A stretch of DNA of 64,000 nt from Pseudarthrobacter chlorophenolicus (GCF_000962805.1 NZ_JZTW01000006.1:124001-188000), one strand, 5' to 3'; positions 34,445 through 43,026 are shown, counted from the stretch's first letter. Notes: generated from the sequence alone by a model not told the origin. Made by a program: numbers and translations.

Positions 34445-35296
34445 ATGATCACCACCCAGCAGCCCGCCGTCCTGACCAGCAGCAGCATCGAAGCAAGTGA
34501 TGAGGAAGCAGTGGCGGCCAACGTCAGCGTGGTGGATGCCATGCACACGGCTCTCCTGGCTACTGACGAAATGTCGCCCGTTGCCGTCCGCAGCTACTAC
34601 GTGGATTTCTACCTCACCCAGGCGCTGGAGGGCGGATTCGCGCAGTACGCTTTCATGTCCGTTGACCGCAACGAGACGGACACCCTCATCCGGGAGGGCA
34701 TGGCCGGCATGGGTGCCACGGCGCACCTGGACCTGTTCAACCGTGCGGTGGAAACGTACGGGGACCTGTCCGACGAGGACGCGGAGCACTACCTGGACGG
34801 GCCGCTGGATGACGACGACGCGGTGCCGGCCGGGGTCCTGGCCATGGAAGAGCTCGACGGCGAGTTCGAGGAACTGCTGGAACGGGAGAACATCACCGCC
34901 CTCAACGCGGCGTGGCTGCGCGGCCAGGCGGACCTGCTGGTCCTCGACGACGAAGAGGTGGGCCCCTACATCCACCAGCTCGCCGCCCAGATCCCGGACC
35001 TGGCGGAGCGCCAGGCCAGGGCGGCCAAGGAGGCACTGGAGGACGCACCCGACTTCGAAATCATCATCCGTGAACTGTGCAGTATTGCCGGCTACGAGCT
35101 GGCCAGGATCACCATGGGCGACCCCAACTACGTGCACAACGGTGTGAAGACCCTCGCGTGGCACTTCAGTACCGACCACGGCGACTTCCTCATGGTCGAG
35201 GAGGACGACGAAGCCTTCATGATCAACCCCGAAACCCAGGAAACCGTGGCGGCCGTGGAGTTCGAAGAGGCTGAGGCCGGGCTGGTCGAAGCGTAG
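34445..35296 (+). CDS. DMP19/DUF4375-like acidic protein
   Basis: This 283-residue, very acidic soluble protein has a central segment SYYVDFYLTQALEGGFAQY that resembles the DMP19 (DUF4375) domain, which typically reads NGGF-QY. The rest is helical, with runs of Asp/Glu (DGPLDDDDAV). The ATG at 34445 has AGGGA 5 nt upstream. No enzymatic residues can be named. Members of this group are sometimes DNA-mimic proteins because of their charge, which is only a possibility here. A clear terminator follows. Confidence 0.7.
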   Translation: MITTQQPAVLTSSSIEASDEEAVAANVSVVDAMHTALLATDEMSPVAVRSYYVDFYLTQALEGGFAQYAFMSVDRNETDTLIREGMAGMGATAHLDLFNRAVETYGDLSDEDAEHYLDGPLDDDDAVPAGVLAMEELDGEFEELLERENITALNAAWLRGQADLLVLDDEEVGPYIHQLAAQIPDLAERQARAAKEALEDAPDFEIIIRELCSIAGYELARITMGDPNYVHNGVKTLAWHFSTDHGDFLMVEEDDEAFMINPETQETVAAVEFEEAEAGLVEA

Positions 35297-35331
35297 GCAC
35301 CGTCCCGGTCTCTACGCCCGCTTGGTCCTGG

Positions 35332-35375
35332 AGGCCCGCCTTTGCTGCAACGGTGACAGCGAAGGCGGGCCTTTC
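35332..35375 (+). terminator. Hairpin terminator
   Basis: An 11-bp stem AGGCCCGCCTT/AAGGCGGGCCT (35332-35342 with 35362-35372) is followed by TTT. It lies 36 bp after the stop of the DMP19-like gene. Confidence 0.75.
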
Positions 35376-35530
35376 CCGTACTCAGACTGCCGAAAGGCGC
35401 CCGGGAATCCGGGTTCTCAAAAAACTTTAACGGCACCCGTAACCTTTCCGGACCGCCCGGCGATGTAGGAGGTGATGGGCCCGCCCGGCGGGCCCGAATC
35501 ACAAGTGTTGTCTACGTTTTGGAGTGTCTT

Positions 35531-36262
35531 ATGTCGTTGTTCACCGTTCTCGCCAGCAGTAAAGTCGCCGCCGGAGTCCTGGCAGCAGGCACCCTGGCCG
35601 TAGGTGGAACCGGCGCGGCTGCCGCTTCCGGCGTCCTCCCCGCCGAAGCCCAGCAGACCGCCCACGAACTCTTCGGCGCTCCTGCCCCGAAGCTGGCCGC
35701 GGAGGTTGCCTCCGACGCCCTTGAAGGTACCGCCGGCGCCGCAGCCAAGACTGGTGCCGAAGACCTCAAGGCTGCAGCTGCTTCCACGGCGAAGGCAACC
35801 GCCTCCGCGGACGCAACTGCTTCCGCCGATGCCGACGCTGAGGTCAGCGAAGACGGCGTTGCTGCCAAGGGCTCCGCGTCCGCCGCCGCCAACTCGGCCG
35901 TTGACGCCGCGGGCGCCGCAGCAATCGGCCTGTGCACCGCCTTCACCCACGGTGGCCTTAACGCTGCCTCCGAGGGCTTCTCCTCGCTGAAGATCGCCGC
36001 TGAAGGCGAAGCCAACATCGAGGGCTACTGCGCCGACGTCACGGCCGACGCCGATGCCGCAGCGAAGGCTGCCGCATCAGCCAACGGTTCCGCCGCCGTC
36101 GACGCCCACCGTCCGGAACTCCCGGCCGTCCCCACCCTCCCTGCTGTTCCGGCCGTTCCCGCCGTCCCCGGCGTGGACGACGCCCCCAAGGTTCCGGCAG
36201 TGCCTGCAGTTCCCGCCATTCCGGGCAACAGCGTAGACGTGCCTTCCGTTTCCGCCCGCTAG
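35531..36262 (+). CDS. Ala-rich exported or membrane-anchored protein with Pro-Ala-Val repeats
   Basis: This 243-residue protein matches no family I recognise. A hydrophobic N-terminal stretch (VLASSKVAAGVLAAGTLAVGG) could be a signal or membrane anchor. Then follows an Ala-rich helical body with two Cys residues (GLCTAF and GYCADV) and a C-terminal tail of repeated PAVP units (about residues 197-235). The start at 35531 has TGGAG upstream. A perfect 9-bp GC hairpin (35477-35495) lies in its leader. It precedes an ECF sigma factor gene, and the anti-sigma-like protein of that pair has a similar Pro/Ala/Val tail, so the three may form one surface-sensing unit. Confidence 0.7.
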   Translation: MSLFTVLASSKVAAGVLAAGTLAVGGTGAAAASGVLPAEAQQTAHELFGAPAPKLAAEVASDALEGTAGAAAKTGAEDLKAAAASTAKATASADATASADADAEVSEDGVAAKGSASAAANSAVDAAGAAAIGLCTAFTHGGLNAASEGFSSLKIAAEGEANIEGYCADVTADADAAAKAAASANGSAAVDAHRPELPAVPTLPAVPAVPAVPGVDDAPKVPAVPAVPAIPGNSVDVPSVSAR

Positions 36263-36276
36263 CACCAGTTGGCTAG

Positions 36277-36323
36277 GGTGGACTGCGGGAACCGGCCTTT
36301 GCCGCCGGGCCCCGCAGTCCACC
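36277..36323. terminator. GC-rich hairpin before sigma factor gene
   Basis: A perfect 13-bp stem (36277-36289 with 36311-36323) encloses a 21-nt loop that can form a further short stem. No T-run follows. It could end the Ala-rich gene or attenuate reading into the sigma factor gene. Confidence 0.5.
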
Positions 36324-36405
36324 GCGGCTGGTAAGCCGCAGCCGGCCCAATGCGCCGGCAGCCTGCAGAACAAACCGGGAGAGGCGCGCGCACGCCGGGC
36401 CCGGA

Positions 36406-36984
36406 ATGGAGGAGCCGCTGGTACTGGACACGTTGGCCCAAGCAGAAACCGAAGAATTCGAGAACACAGCCGGAGCAGATCCCGCTGTGTTGTTTGCTGC
36501 TGCCTACCGGTCCTTCGCCGGCCCGGTCCAGGGCTACCTCAAAGCGCGCGGCGTGGATGATCCCGAGGCTGTGGCCCAGGACGTCTTCCTCGCCTTCTAC
36601 CCCAGGATCGAAAGCCTCACGGGCGGCCTGCAGGGCGCAAAATCACTGATCTTCTCCATAGCGCACGCCCGCATGGTGGACCACTACCGCCGGCTGGAGC
36701 GCAGGCCGCAGCTGACGCCCTACGATCCCCAGGACGACGCCCGGAGATCCCCGTCCGCGGAGGACCAGGCGGTGGAACTCACCGGAGGGGCGGCCGCCAT
36801 GCTCGAAGGGCTGGCCGGCGAACACCAGGAAGTCCTGGCCCTCCGCATAGTGGCGGACCTGTCCATTGAACAGGTGGCCGCCATCATGGGCAAAAGCACC
36901 GGAGCCATCAAGCAGCTCCAGCGCCGGGCCCTCCAAAACCTCAAGGCACAGACGCTCAAAAGAAACCAGGCCAATCATGAGTGA
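36406..36984 (+). CDS. RNA polymerase ECF sigma factor
   Basis: The product has 192 residues. Sigma region 2 lies at about 28-95 (FAGPVQGYLKARGVDDPEAVAQDVFLAFYPRI) and region 4 at about 130-185 (LAGEHQEVLALRIVADLSIEQVAAIMGKSTGAIKQLQRRAL). The helix-turn-helix of region 4 is intact. The start is ATG at 36406. Its last codons overlap the next gene by 8 nt, the usual sigma/anti-sigma coupling. Likely targets include its own promoter and the Ala-rich gene upstream, but no matching promoter pair could be named with confidence. Confidence 0.92.
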   Translation: MEEPLVLDTLAQAETEEFENTAGADPAVLFAAAYRSFAGPVQGYLKARGVDDPEAVAQDVFLAFYPRIESLTGGLQGAKSLIFSIAHARMVDHYRRLERRPQLTPYDPQDDARRSPSAEDQAVELTGGAAAMLEGLAGEHQEVLALRIVADLSIEQVAAIMGKSTGAIKQLQRRALQNLKAQTLKRNQANHE

Positions 36985-37786
36985 CACCGCAGGATCCCGC
37001 AGCGAAGGATTCGTTGACCAGCTGCTGCTCGAGGCAGACCTGGACGACGACGGCCAGCTCCGCCCAGCCCTTCTGCAGCTCCGCGCCCTGGGCGCCGACG
37101 TTCCCGAGCCCTCGGCCGCCGTCGCGGCGCTGCTCGAGCGTGCCCAGGCCACCGGGTCCAGTGAAACCGGTGCAGCAGCCCCTGCGGCCGCGGCTGAACC
37201 CGCCGCGGTGGATTCCCCTGCCGCCGCGGGCGATGACCTGCATGGCGCAACCGGCGCAACCGACTCACCCGGCGACGAGCTTGCCGCGCGGCGCCGGGCG
37301 AAGCGCCGTGCTGCCCTTACCGCCCTGGCCGTGGGCGTATCCCTGACCGCCGGCGGTGCTGTTGCTGCCGCATCCGATCAGGGCATCCGCGATTCGATCA
37401 TCCACCTCAACCACGCCGTGACCTCCTTCGTCACGGGATCCGGGCCCGCCGGGCAACGGCCGGCGCCCGCAACCCCGGTACAACCGGCGGAACCGGCTGT
37501 ACCTGCGCCGGCCGCACCGGTGAGCCCGGCCGCGGTGCCCACGGCACCTGCGCCGGTTGAGGCACCTGCCGGGCCGCCGGCGTCGGACGCTCCCGCCGTT
37601 CCGGAGGGCGTCCCGTCACCGGACGTGACACCGGGCAGGCCTGCGGGCATGCCCGCGCCCGGATCGTTGCCCACGGCCGTCCCCACGGAGGTCACGGACA
37701 GGCTGCCCCAGCGGCCGCAGGTGCCACTGCCGGAGGTGCCGCAGCTTCCGCTGCCCACCACGCTTCCGGCAGCCCCCCACCAATAG
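36977..37786 (+). CDS. Putative membrane anti-sigma factor with Pro/Ala-rich extracellular tail
   Basis: This 269-residue protein is read from an ATG inside the sigma factor gene. Residues 1-110 are cytoplasmic and acidic, without a zinc HxxxCxxC motif. A single membrane helix lies at about 118-142 (AALTALAVGVSLTAGGAVAAAS) after a basic RRRAKRRA stop-transfer cluster. The remaining 125 residues are an extracytoplasmic low-complexity tail rich in Pro, Ala and Val. Position and topology argue for an anti-sigma factor of the preceding ECF sigma; the sequence itself matches no anti-sigma family that I recognise. Confidence 0.7.
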   Translation: MSDTAGSRSEGFVDQLLLEADLDDDGQLRPALLQLRALGADVPEPSAAVAALLERAQATGSSETGAAAPAAAAEPAAVDSPAAAGDDLHGATGATDSPGDELAARRRAKRRAALTALAVGVSLTAGGAVAAASDQGIRDSIIHLNHAVTSFVTGSGPAGQRPAPATPVQPAEPAVPAPAAPVSPAAVPTAPAPVEAPAGPPASDAPAVPEGVPSPDVTPGRPAGMPAPGSLPTAVPTEVTDRLPQRPQVPLPEVPQLPLPTTLPAAPHQ

Positions 37787-37878
37787 GCGCCTGCAGCCCG
37801 TCTCTGTGCCTGAGGCCTTGCGCCCGCGGACCTGTTCCCCAAACAGCTGTCCCCGCCAAGCCCACGGCCCGGCCAGCC

Positions 37879-38427
37879 CTAGTAGGCGGCGCCGCTGGCC
37901 GTCTGGATCATGCTGCCGGACGGGTCCGCCAGGTACCAGGCGTTGTTGACGCCCTGGCCCAGGACATCGCCGGGCTTGGCGTCCTTGGCGAAGTAGTACA
38001 GCGGCATTCCTTCAAGGGTGACCTGCTGCTTGCCGTCCGCCGTGGTGATGGTGCCCAGCTTCCCGGTCACGCCGTCGGCCGACGGTGTGGTGGACGTGGT
38101 GGTCAGCGGCGGCCACGCCTTCAGGCAGGCATCGGCGCATGCACTGGTCCCGGAGTCCTTGGTGTCCTTCGTGAAGAAATAGACGCTCATGCCCTTGGCG
38201 TCCACCACGATGGTGCCCGCACTGGAGGACGCCGTCTTGAGGTCGACGGCGGGACTCGCGGTACCGGTGGAGGTGGCCGACTGCGAAGCTGACGCAGCAG
38301 GCGTCGCCGGGGCGCTCGCCGTGCCGGCCGGAGTGGAAGCCGGCGGTGTTCCGCTGTTTCCGCCGCAGGCGGCCAGCGCAGCAGAGAGGGCCAGAATGGC
38401 GAAACCGGCACCCAAACGGGATTTCAT
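37879..38427 (-). CDS. Secreted lipoprotein with Lipoprotein_15 (Yx4D) repeats
   Basis: This 182-residue protein has a signal peptide and lipobox (LAAC, Cys21), a Ser/Thr/Ala/Pro-rich linker, and two copies of the COG4315 repeat: GMSVYFFTKDTKDSGTSAC and GMPLYYFAKDAKPGD. The repeat carries the Y-x-(FWY)-x-x-D motif. A Cys pair in ACADACLKAWPP is typical too. AAAGGAG precedes the ATG. The function of the family is not established. It lies divergent from an ECF sigma/anti-sigma pair, an association often seen for such lipoproteins. Confidence 0.9.
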   Translation of the reverse strand: MKSRLGAGFAILALSAALAACGGNSGTPPASTPAGTASAPATPAASASQSATSTGTASPAVDLKTASSSAGTIVVDAKGMSVYFFTKDTKDSGTSACADACLKAWPPLTTTSTTPSADGVTGKLGTITTADGKQQVTLEGMPLYYFAKDAKPGDVLGQGVNNAWYLADPSGSMIQTASGAAY

Positions 38428-38605
38428 GGTTGCTCCTTTGCTGGTGCCCGGCCTCGGATCACCGGACGCTAACCGGTATGACGCTGCCGGGTGAAGAATG
38501 GTTCAAGGCGGCGGCAAAACAGGGGAGGCCGGTGCGGTTGAACCATTTGCCCGGAAACGGCGTCTCAATGGGCAAACAGCGAATGAACGCGGGCAGGAGG
38601 ATGGG

Positions 38606-39106
38606 ATGTCGCTCGACGAGGACGCGGTGGAGTCCCTCTACCGCGAACACGGCACGGCGCTGCGCCGGTTCGTGCTCAGTGCCTCGCGGGACCCGCAGCT
38701 GGCCGAGGACGTGGTGCAGGAAACCGTGCTCCGGGTCTGGCAGCAGGCGCCCGATATCAACGGCAGCATCCGCAGCTATCTCTATCGGACGGCCAGGAAC
38801 ATCATGATCGACAACTACCGGCGCGCCCAGCGCCGCCCCGCCGAAACGCTGGAGGGCGAGCCCGCCCGCCAGGCCGGGGTCATGGAGCGCGTGGACGGCC
38901 TGCTGAACCGGGTGCTGATCGAGGAAGCCCTCCTGCGCCTCAGCAAGGAACACCGGGACGTCCTGGTTGCCCTGCACTACAGACGCTTCACGGTCAACGA
39001 GGCCGCCGCCCAGCTCAACATCCCCAGCGGCACCGTGAAGTCCCGTGCCTACTACGCCGTGCGGGCCCTGCGGACCATCCTGGACGAGATGGGGGTGGAA
39101 CCATGA
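38606..39106 (+). CDS. RNA polymerase ECF sigma factor
   Basis: This compact 166-residue ECF sigma factor has region 2 at about 10-75 (VESLYREHGTALRRFVLSASRDPQLAEDVVQETVLRVW) and region 4 at about 105-160 (FTVNEAAAQLNIPSGTVKSRAYYAVRALR). AGGAGG lies 5 nt before the ATG at 38606; the longer open frame upstream has no such support. Its stop overlaps the anti-sigma start (ATGA), so the two are coupled. It is divergent from the Lipoprotein_15 gene, a likely target. Confidence 0.94.
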   Translation: MSLDEDAVESLYREHGTALRRFVLSASRDPQLAEDVVQETVLRVWQQAPDINGSIRSYLYRTARNIMIDNYRRAQRRPAETLEGEPARQAGVMERVDGLLNRVLIEEALLRLSKEHRDVLVALHYRRFTVNEAAAQLNIPSGTVKSRAYYAVRALRTILDEMGVEP

Positions 39107-39846
39107 CCCCGGACCCCCACCACCTGCTGGGGGCCTACCTGCTGGGCGGGCTCGACGCCGGAGACCGGGCGGCGTTCGAATCCCACCTTGGGCAATGCCG
39201 CGCCTGCCGGGACGAACTCGCCGGGCTGGAGACACTTCCCGCGTTGCTCGACGCCCTTCCCGTTCCGGACGCCCTTGCCCTCACTTCGGTGCCCGGTGCC
39301 ACGGAACCGGATGCCACGGAGCCAGGTGCCGCGGATCCCTGGCCTGCGGCCGGACTGGCCGGCGCCCTGCCCACGGTCAACCCCGGCCCAGCTGCAGACC
39401 AGGTCCCTGCGCCGCAGCCGCTGCTGCACGAACTTGCGCGCCGGCGCCGGAAAGCACGACGGCGATGGGCGGCGCTCGCGGGCGCAGCCGCCGCTGCCTG
39501 CCTTGCGGTGGGCCTGGCCGTGGGGCCGCTGCTGGTGCGGGCGCCGCAGCCTGACGCCACGTACTCGGTGCAGTCCGGGGGTGGGCTGCAGTTCAGCATT
39601 GACCTGGCCCGGAAGACCTGGGGGACTGAGCTGGCGGTGAACGGCAGCAGCCTGCCGTCCGATGGCACGCTTTCGCTGTGGGTAAGGGACCGCGACGGCG
39701 GCGAGGACCGCGCCTGCGCCTGGACGGCCACGCCCAGCGGCCGGGTGAAGGTCACCGGCGCCACACCGATCCAGCTGGGCAGGATTTCCAGTGTGGAATT
39801 GCGGGACGGGACGCAGCAGGCGGTCGCCGTCATCACCGTTCCCTAG
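39103..39846 (+). CDS. Zinc-finger anti-sigma factor
   Basis: The product has 247 residues. The N-terminal domain carries the zinc anti-sigma signature HLGQCRAC (His-x3-Cys-x2-Cys, about residues 28-35) after LLGAYLLGGLDAGDRAAFESH. A single membrane helix (WAALAGAAAAACLAVGLAVG) follows at about 125-145, and the C-terminal 100 residues form an extracytoplasmic RskA-like sensor domain. It should hold the preceding ECF sigma factor inactive until released. The stop overlaps, by 4 nt and on opposite strands, that of the SRPBCC gene. Confidence 0.9.
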   Translation: MTPDPHHLLGAYLLGGLDAGDRAAFESHLGQCRACRDELAGLETLPALLDALPVPDALALTSVPGATEPDATEPGAADPWPAAGLAGALPTVNPGPAADQVPAPQPLLHELARRRRKARRRWAALAGAAAAACLAVGLAVGPLLVRAPQPDATYSVQSGGGLQFSIDLARKTWGTELAVNGSSLPSDGTLSLWVRDRDGGEDRACAWTATPSGRVKVTGATPIQLGRISSVELRDGTQQAVAVITVP

Positions 39847-40331
39847 GCCGTGCGGCCGTGGTGCTCCCGGAACTCCGCCTGGAGGCCGGCGTCCTCGCAA
39901 GCCCGCGCGAACGCCTCGATCCTCTTCTCGATCTCCCGGCCCAGCAACCAGGTGCCGATCTTTTCCATCACGGGCCGCAACAGCGCCGGGCGACAGGAAA
40001 AGGTGTACTTCCAGACGGCCCGGGTGCCGCCGTCGTCCGCCGTGAAACGCCAGCCCCCGCCGAAGTTTTCAAAAAACCAGGGGCCGGCCACCATGGTCAT
40101 TCCCACGTTCCGGGGCGGCGCGTAGGAGACGTACTCGCTGACCATCACCAGGCCCAGGCGGGACCGCGTCCGGGTCCTGACGCCTTTGCCGGCCTGGGCT
40201 GCACCGTCCAGGAAGCCCTGCGCGGAGATGAACGGGTCCCACTTCAGCCGGAAGGAACCCGTGGTCTGGGAGAAGGCGAACGCCGTCTCCGGGTCGGTGC
40301 GGATATGGCGTTCAGCGCGTACCTGGGGCAT
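39843..40331 (-). CDS. SRPBCC family protein
   Basis: This 162-residue START/polyketide cyclase-like protein has the helix-grip pattern: an N-terminal strand (MPQVRAERHIRTDPETAFAF), a hydrophobic cavity lined by WFFENFGGGWRF and a long C-terminal helix (GREIEKRIEAFARACEDAG). These proteins bind hydrophobic ligands; none can be named here. There is no clear ribosome site. Its last bases are shared with the convergent anti-sigma gene, leaving no room for a terminator between them. Confidence 0.85.
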   Translation of the reverse strand: MPQVRAERHIRTDPETAFAFSQTTGSFRLKWDPFISAQGFLDGAAQAGKGVRTRTRSRLGLVMVSEYVSYAPPRNVGMTMVAGPWFFENFGGGWRFTADDGGTRAVWKYTFSCRPALLRPVMEKIGTWLLGREIEKRIEAFARACEDAGLQAEFREHHGRTA

Positions 40332-40425
40332 GGTCCAACCCTAGCGACACCCACAGCAACCCGGGCCGCGCCGGAACGGGTCGTGGCGGCGGCCATGCCC
40401 GGCCACCCCGGTCCGTCCCGCCGGC

Positions 40426-41301
40426 CTACTTGATCATCCGGGCCATCTTGGCCCGCACAATCATGTACACGCCGTAGCAAATCAGCCCTGCCCCCACCGC
40501 AGCCAGGAGGTAGATTCCCATGGGCTGGTCCCGCAGGCCGCGCAGGCCGCCGTCCAGGCCCGTGGACTGCTCCGGATGGGATTGCCACGCGGCAACCGCA
40601 ATCAGCAGCCCGGTCAGCAACAGCACCGTCCCCTTGGCAACGTAGCCGGCGACGCCCAGCACCGAGACGGCGGTCCTGGCCGTTGAATTGCCGGGCAACA
40701 CCAGGTGCTTTTCGAAGGATTTCCGCAGCCCGCGGATGGCATACACGACGCCGGTGACGGCGATGGCGGTCCCCAGCAGTACCAGCAGGGCGACGCCGCC
40801 CGGAGCCTTCATCAGCGAGAAGGTCAGGTCGCTGGCGGCCTTTCGGTTGTCTTCGTCAGATCCGGTGCCCATGGCAAAGGACATCAGTGTCAGGGCCAGG
40901 CCGGCGAACACCACTGCCTGCGCTGCGGCCTTGGCCTTGTTGGCGGCCTTCTGCTTGGCGGGGAGGTGGGTGTAGTCAAAGATGGCATCGCTGGCCTGCC
41001 AGATGGCCAGGGCTGCGCAGGCGGCGAAGCTGGCCCACAGCAGGAACGGCCCGGCCGGCTGGGTGGCCATCTCGGCAACGGCCCCGCTGAAGTCCGCGCT
41101 GCCGGTGCCACCGGTGGCGAGGCGGATGGCTATGGCACCCACCAGGAGGTGCAGTATGCCGCTGGCCGCGAATCCCGCCCTGGCCAGCACTTCCAGTGCC
41201 CGTGAGTTGGTGACGGTTTCGGCCGCATCAGCGGCCTGCTTCAGTTCTCTTTTGATGGCAGTTCCTTTGTGCGTGCGCCGGACGGCGGCGCTGTGGTTCA
41301 C
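40426..41301 (-). CDS. DUF1206 membrane protein
   Basis: This six-helix membrane protein is built of three DUF1206 repeats, each a helix pair starting near GFAASGILHLLVGAIAI, AVVFAGLALTLMSFAMG and VAGYVAKGTVLLLTGLLIA. The function is unknown. The start is uncertain. GTG at 41301 (291 residues) is the first usual start codon upstream of the domain, but it has no ribosome site. An AAAGGA with perfect 6-nt spacing instead precedes an ATC codon at 41256, exactly where the conserved part begins (KRELKQAADAAE). A rare AUC start giving 276 residues is therefore possible. Confidence 0.85.
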   Translation of the reverse strand: MNHSAAVRRTHKGTAIKRELKQAADAAETVTNSRALEVLARAGFAASGILHLLVGAIAIRLATGGTGSADFSGAVAEMATQPAGPFLLWASFAACAALAIWQASDAIFDYTHLPAKQKAANKAKAAAQAVVFAGLALTLMSFAMGTGSDEDNRKAASDLTFSLMKAPGGVALLVLLGTAIAVTGVVYAIRGLRKSFEKHLVLPGNSTARTAVSVLGVAGYVAKGTVLLLTGLLIAVAAWQSHPEQSTGLDGGLRGLRDQPMGIYLLAAVGAGLICYGVYMIVRAKMARMIK

Positions 41302-41441
41302 CAGTGTGCGTGCCCCACACAAGGTAATCGTGCCACGCCGGTCCGGATCATGGGGAGGGATCCCCATCGCCCCGGTCCGGTGGTTGTGCAACCATAAGCT
41401 TCAGCGATTCACACTCACCGCGAACCACCGGGGGAAACACC

Positions 41442-43022
41442 ATGACTTTTTACGGCGCTGACGTCAGCCAGCTGCGGGCGCTGGCCAAGGCAGTGGACCA
41501 GGCCGCCTCCCTGCTGAGCAGCCGGGCAGGTTCGCTTCAGGGCCAGATCCAGTCCGCGCCGTGGAAAGGGGCCGACGGCGCCCGCTTCCGCCAGGACTGG
41601 AGCTCCAGCCACCGGCCCAACCTGGAAAAGGTGGTCTCCAGCCTGCGGGCCAACTCCAAGATCCTGATGAAGCACGCGGACGAGCAGGAGAAGTCTTCCA
41701 ACTCCTCCGGCGGAGGCGGCGGGGGCGGCACCTGGGACCGGATCAAATCCCTGGCAGGGCAGGCGCGGGACTGGCTGCAGGAACAGGCAGCAGCCGCCGC
41801 GGCCGCGGCCGAACACCGCAAGGAACTGGAGTCCGGCCTGGACCGGATGCTCAACGCCAGCCCCGAGGAGCAGGCCAAATGGTGGGCAAGCCTGTCCGAG
41901 GCTGACCGGAAGTACCTGATCGAGGGTGAAGGCGAGGACGGTCCCTTCGCCAAGGACCTTATGCGCATGGACGGCGGCATTCCCGAGTCCGCCCAGCAGC
42001 AGGCCAAGGAACACCTGCAGGAACTGGCCAAGGCGGACATTCCGGTTTACACGGAGACCGGCAAAGCCTCCATCGAGGCCCGCGTCGCCTGGGTTCACGG
42101 CGGTGCCGAAGTGGGCACCGAGGTGGTGGAGAACGCGGACGGTTCCGCCACCATGAAGGTCTACGGAAACATGGGCCTGGGCGTCAACGACACCTCGGGC
42201 ACGGCCGGCGTCACCCTGAGCGGCGAGGTCTCGCGGGAGTACAAGTTCGGCAGCGTGGAGGAAGCCATGGCTGCGCGGGCCCAGATGTACCGGGACCTGC
42301 CGCCGGACAGCATCGGCGACATCAAGGACGTCGCCGGCAACCCGCCCGGCTACGTCCTGGACACCATCAACGATGCCGCCGGAGACAACGGCTCAACCGG
42401 CCAGACGGACAAGGCCAAGGGCACGCTGTCCCTCGAGGCAGAGGGCGAGAGCGGGGCAGCCTCCGGGTCAGCCAAGCTGGACCTCTCCTACGAACGGAAC
42501 CTCACGGACGGCACGGCCACCGCCAGTGGCGAAGTGTCCGCCCAGGGCAAGCTCAACCTGGACGGACGGACCTTCGAGGCATCCGGCAAGGGCGGCCTGC
42601 AGGTCAACATGGACAAGGGCAACAACATCGATTCCGTTACGGTCTCGATGGAAGGCACCGTGGCGCAGGGCGTCACCGAGGGCACCGACGTGAAGGCAGC
42701 CAAGGTGGAATCCTCCGTGTCCGCCGGTACCCAGGGCACAGTGAAGATCAACGTGGACTACACCCCGGAGAACCGGGCCGTGGTGGACAGCTACCTGCGC
42801 AACGTGGCCCTCGGCAACGACTACGGTGCGGCGCGTGACGCCGCCAAGCTGTACGAGGCCGGCTCGGCCACCGTCCAGGTCAACAGCGTAGTGACCGCCT
42901 CCAACGAGGCCGGCTTCGACGTGAAGCTGGGCGAGGTGGAGGTCAAGACCGAGAGTTCGGCCACCACCAACGTGTCCACGTACTATAAGGTCCCCAACGA
43001 CACCAAGCTCGAGAGGCTCTGA
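41442..43022 (+). CDS. WXG100-like type VII secretion target with large C-terminal domain
   Basis: This 526-residue protein starts with a WXG100-type helical hairpin of about 85 residues; the Trp-x-Gly turn is W41-K-G43 between two amphipathic helices. A poly-Gly linker (about 88-96) leads to a helical segment with an Ala run, then about 330 residues rich in beta strands of alternating Thr/Ser/Lys/Glu (GSATMKVYGNMGLGV, ASGSAKLDLSYER). No known toxin motif is visible. The ATG has GGGGGAAA upstream. The next gene starts 4 nt after the stop. No ESX secretion machinery is encoded in this window. Confidence 0.7.
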   Translation: MTFYGADVSQLRALAKAVDQAASLLSSRAGSLQGQIQSAPWKGADGARFRQDWSSSHRPNLEKVVSSLRANSKILMKHADEQEKSSNSSGGGGGGGTWDRIKSLAGQARDWLQEQAAAAAAAAEHRKELESGLDRMLNASPEEQAKWWASLSEADRKYLIEGEGEDGPFAKDLMRMDGGIPESAQQQAKEHLQELAKADIPVYTETGKASIEARVAWVHGGAEVGTEVVENADGSATMKVYGNMGLGVNDTSGTAGVTLSGEVSREYKFGSVEEAMAARAQMYRDLPPDSIGDIKDVAGNPPGYVLDTINDAAGDNGSTGQTDKAKGTLSLEAEGESGAASGSAKLDLSYERNLTDGTATASGEVSAQGKLNLDGRTFEASGKGGLQVNMDKGNNIDSVTVSMEGTVAQGVTEGTDVKAAKVESSVSAGTQGTVKINVDYTPENRAVVDSYLRNVALGNDYGAARDAAKLYEAGSATVQVNSVVTASNEAGFDVKLGEVEVKTESSATTNVSTYYKVPNDTKLERL

Positions 43023-43026
43023 ACCC

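Noticed and set aside
35467..35477. AGGAGG with an ATG 2 nt later in the leader of the Ala-rich gene
   Set aside because: The spacing is too short and the frame is out of phase with the gene; the ATG at 35531 has its own site and fits the protein.
36110..36240. Short tandem repeats that look like a small CRISPR or VNTR
   Set aside because: They are codon-level repeats encoding Pro-Ala-Val units, with no regular spacers.
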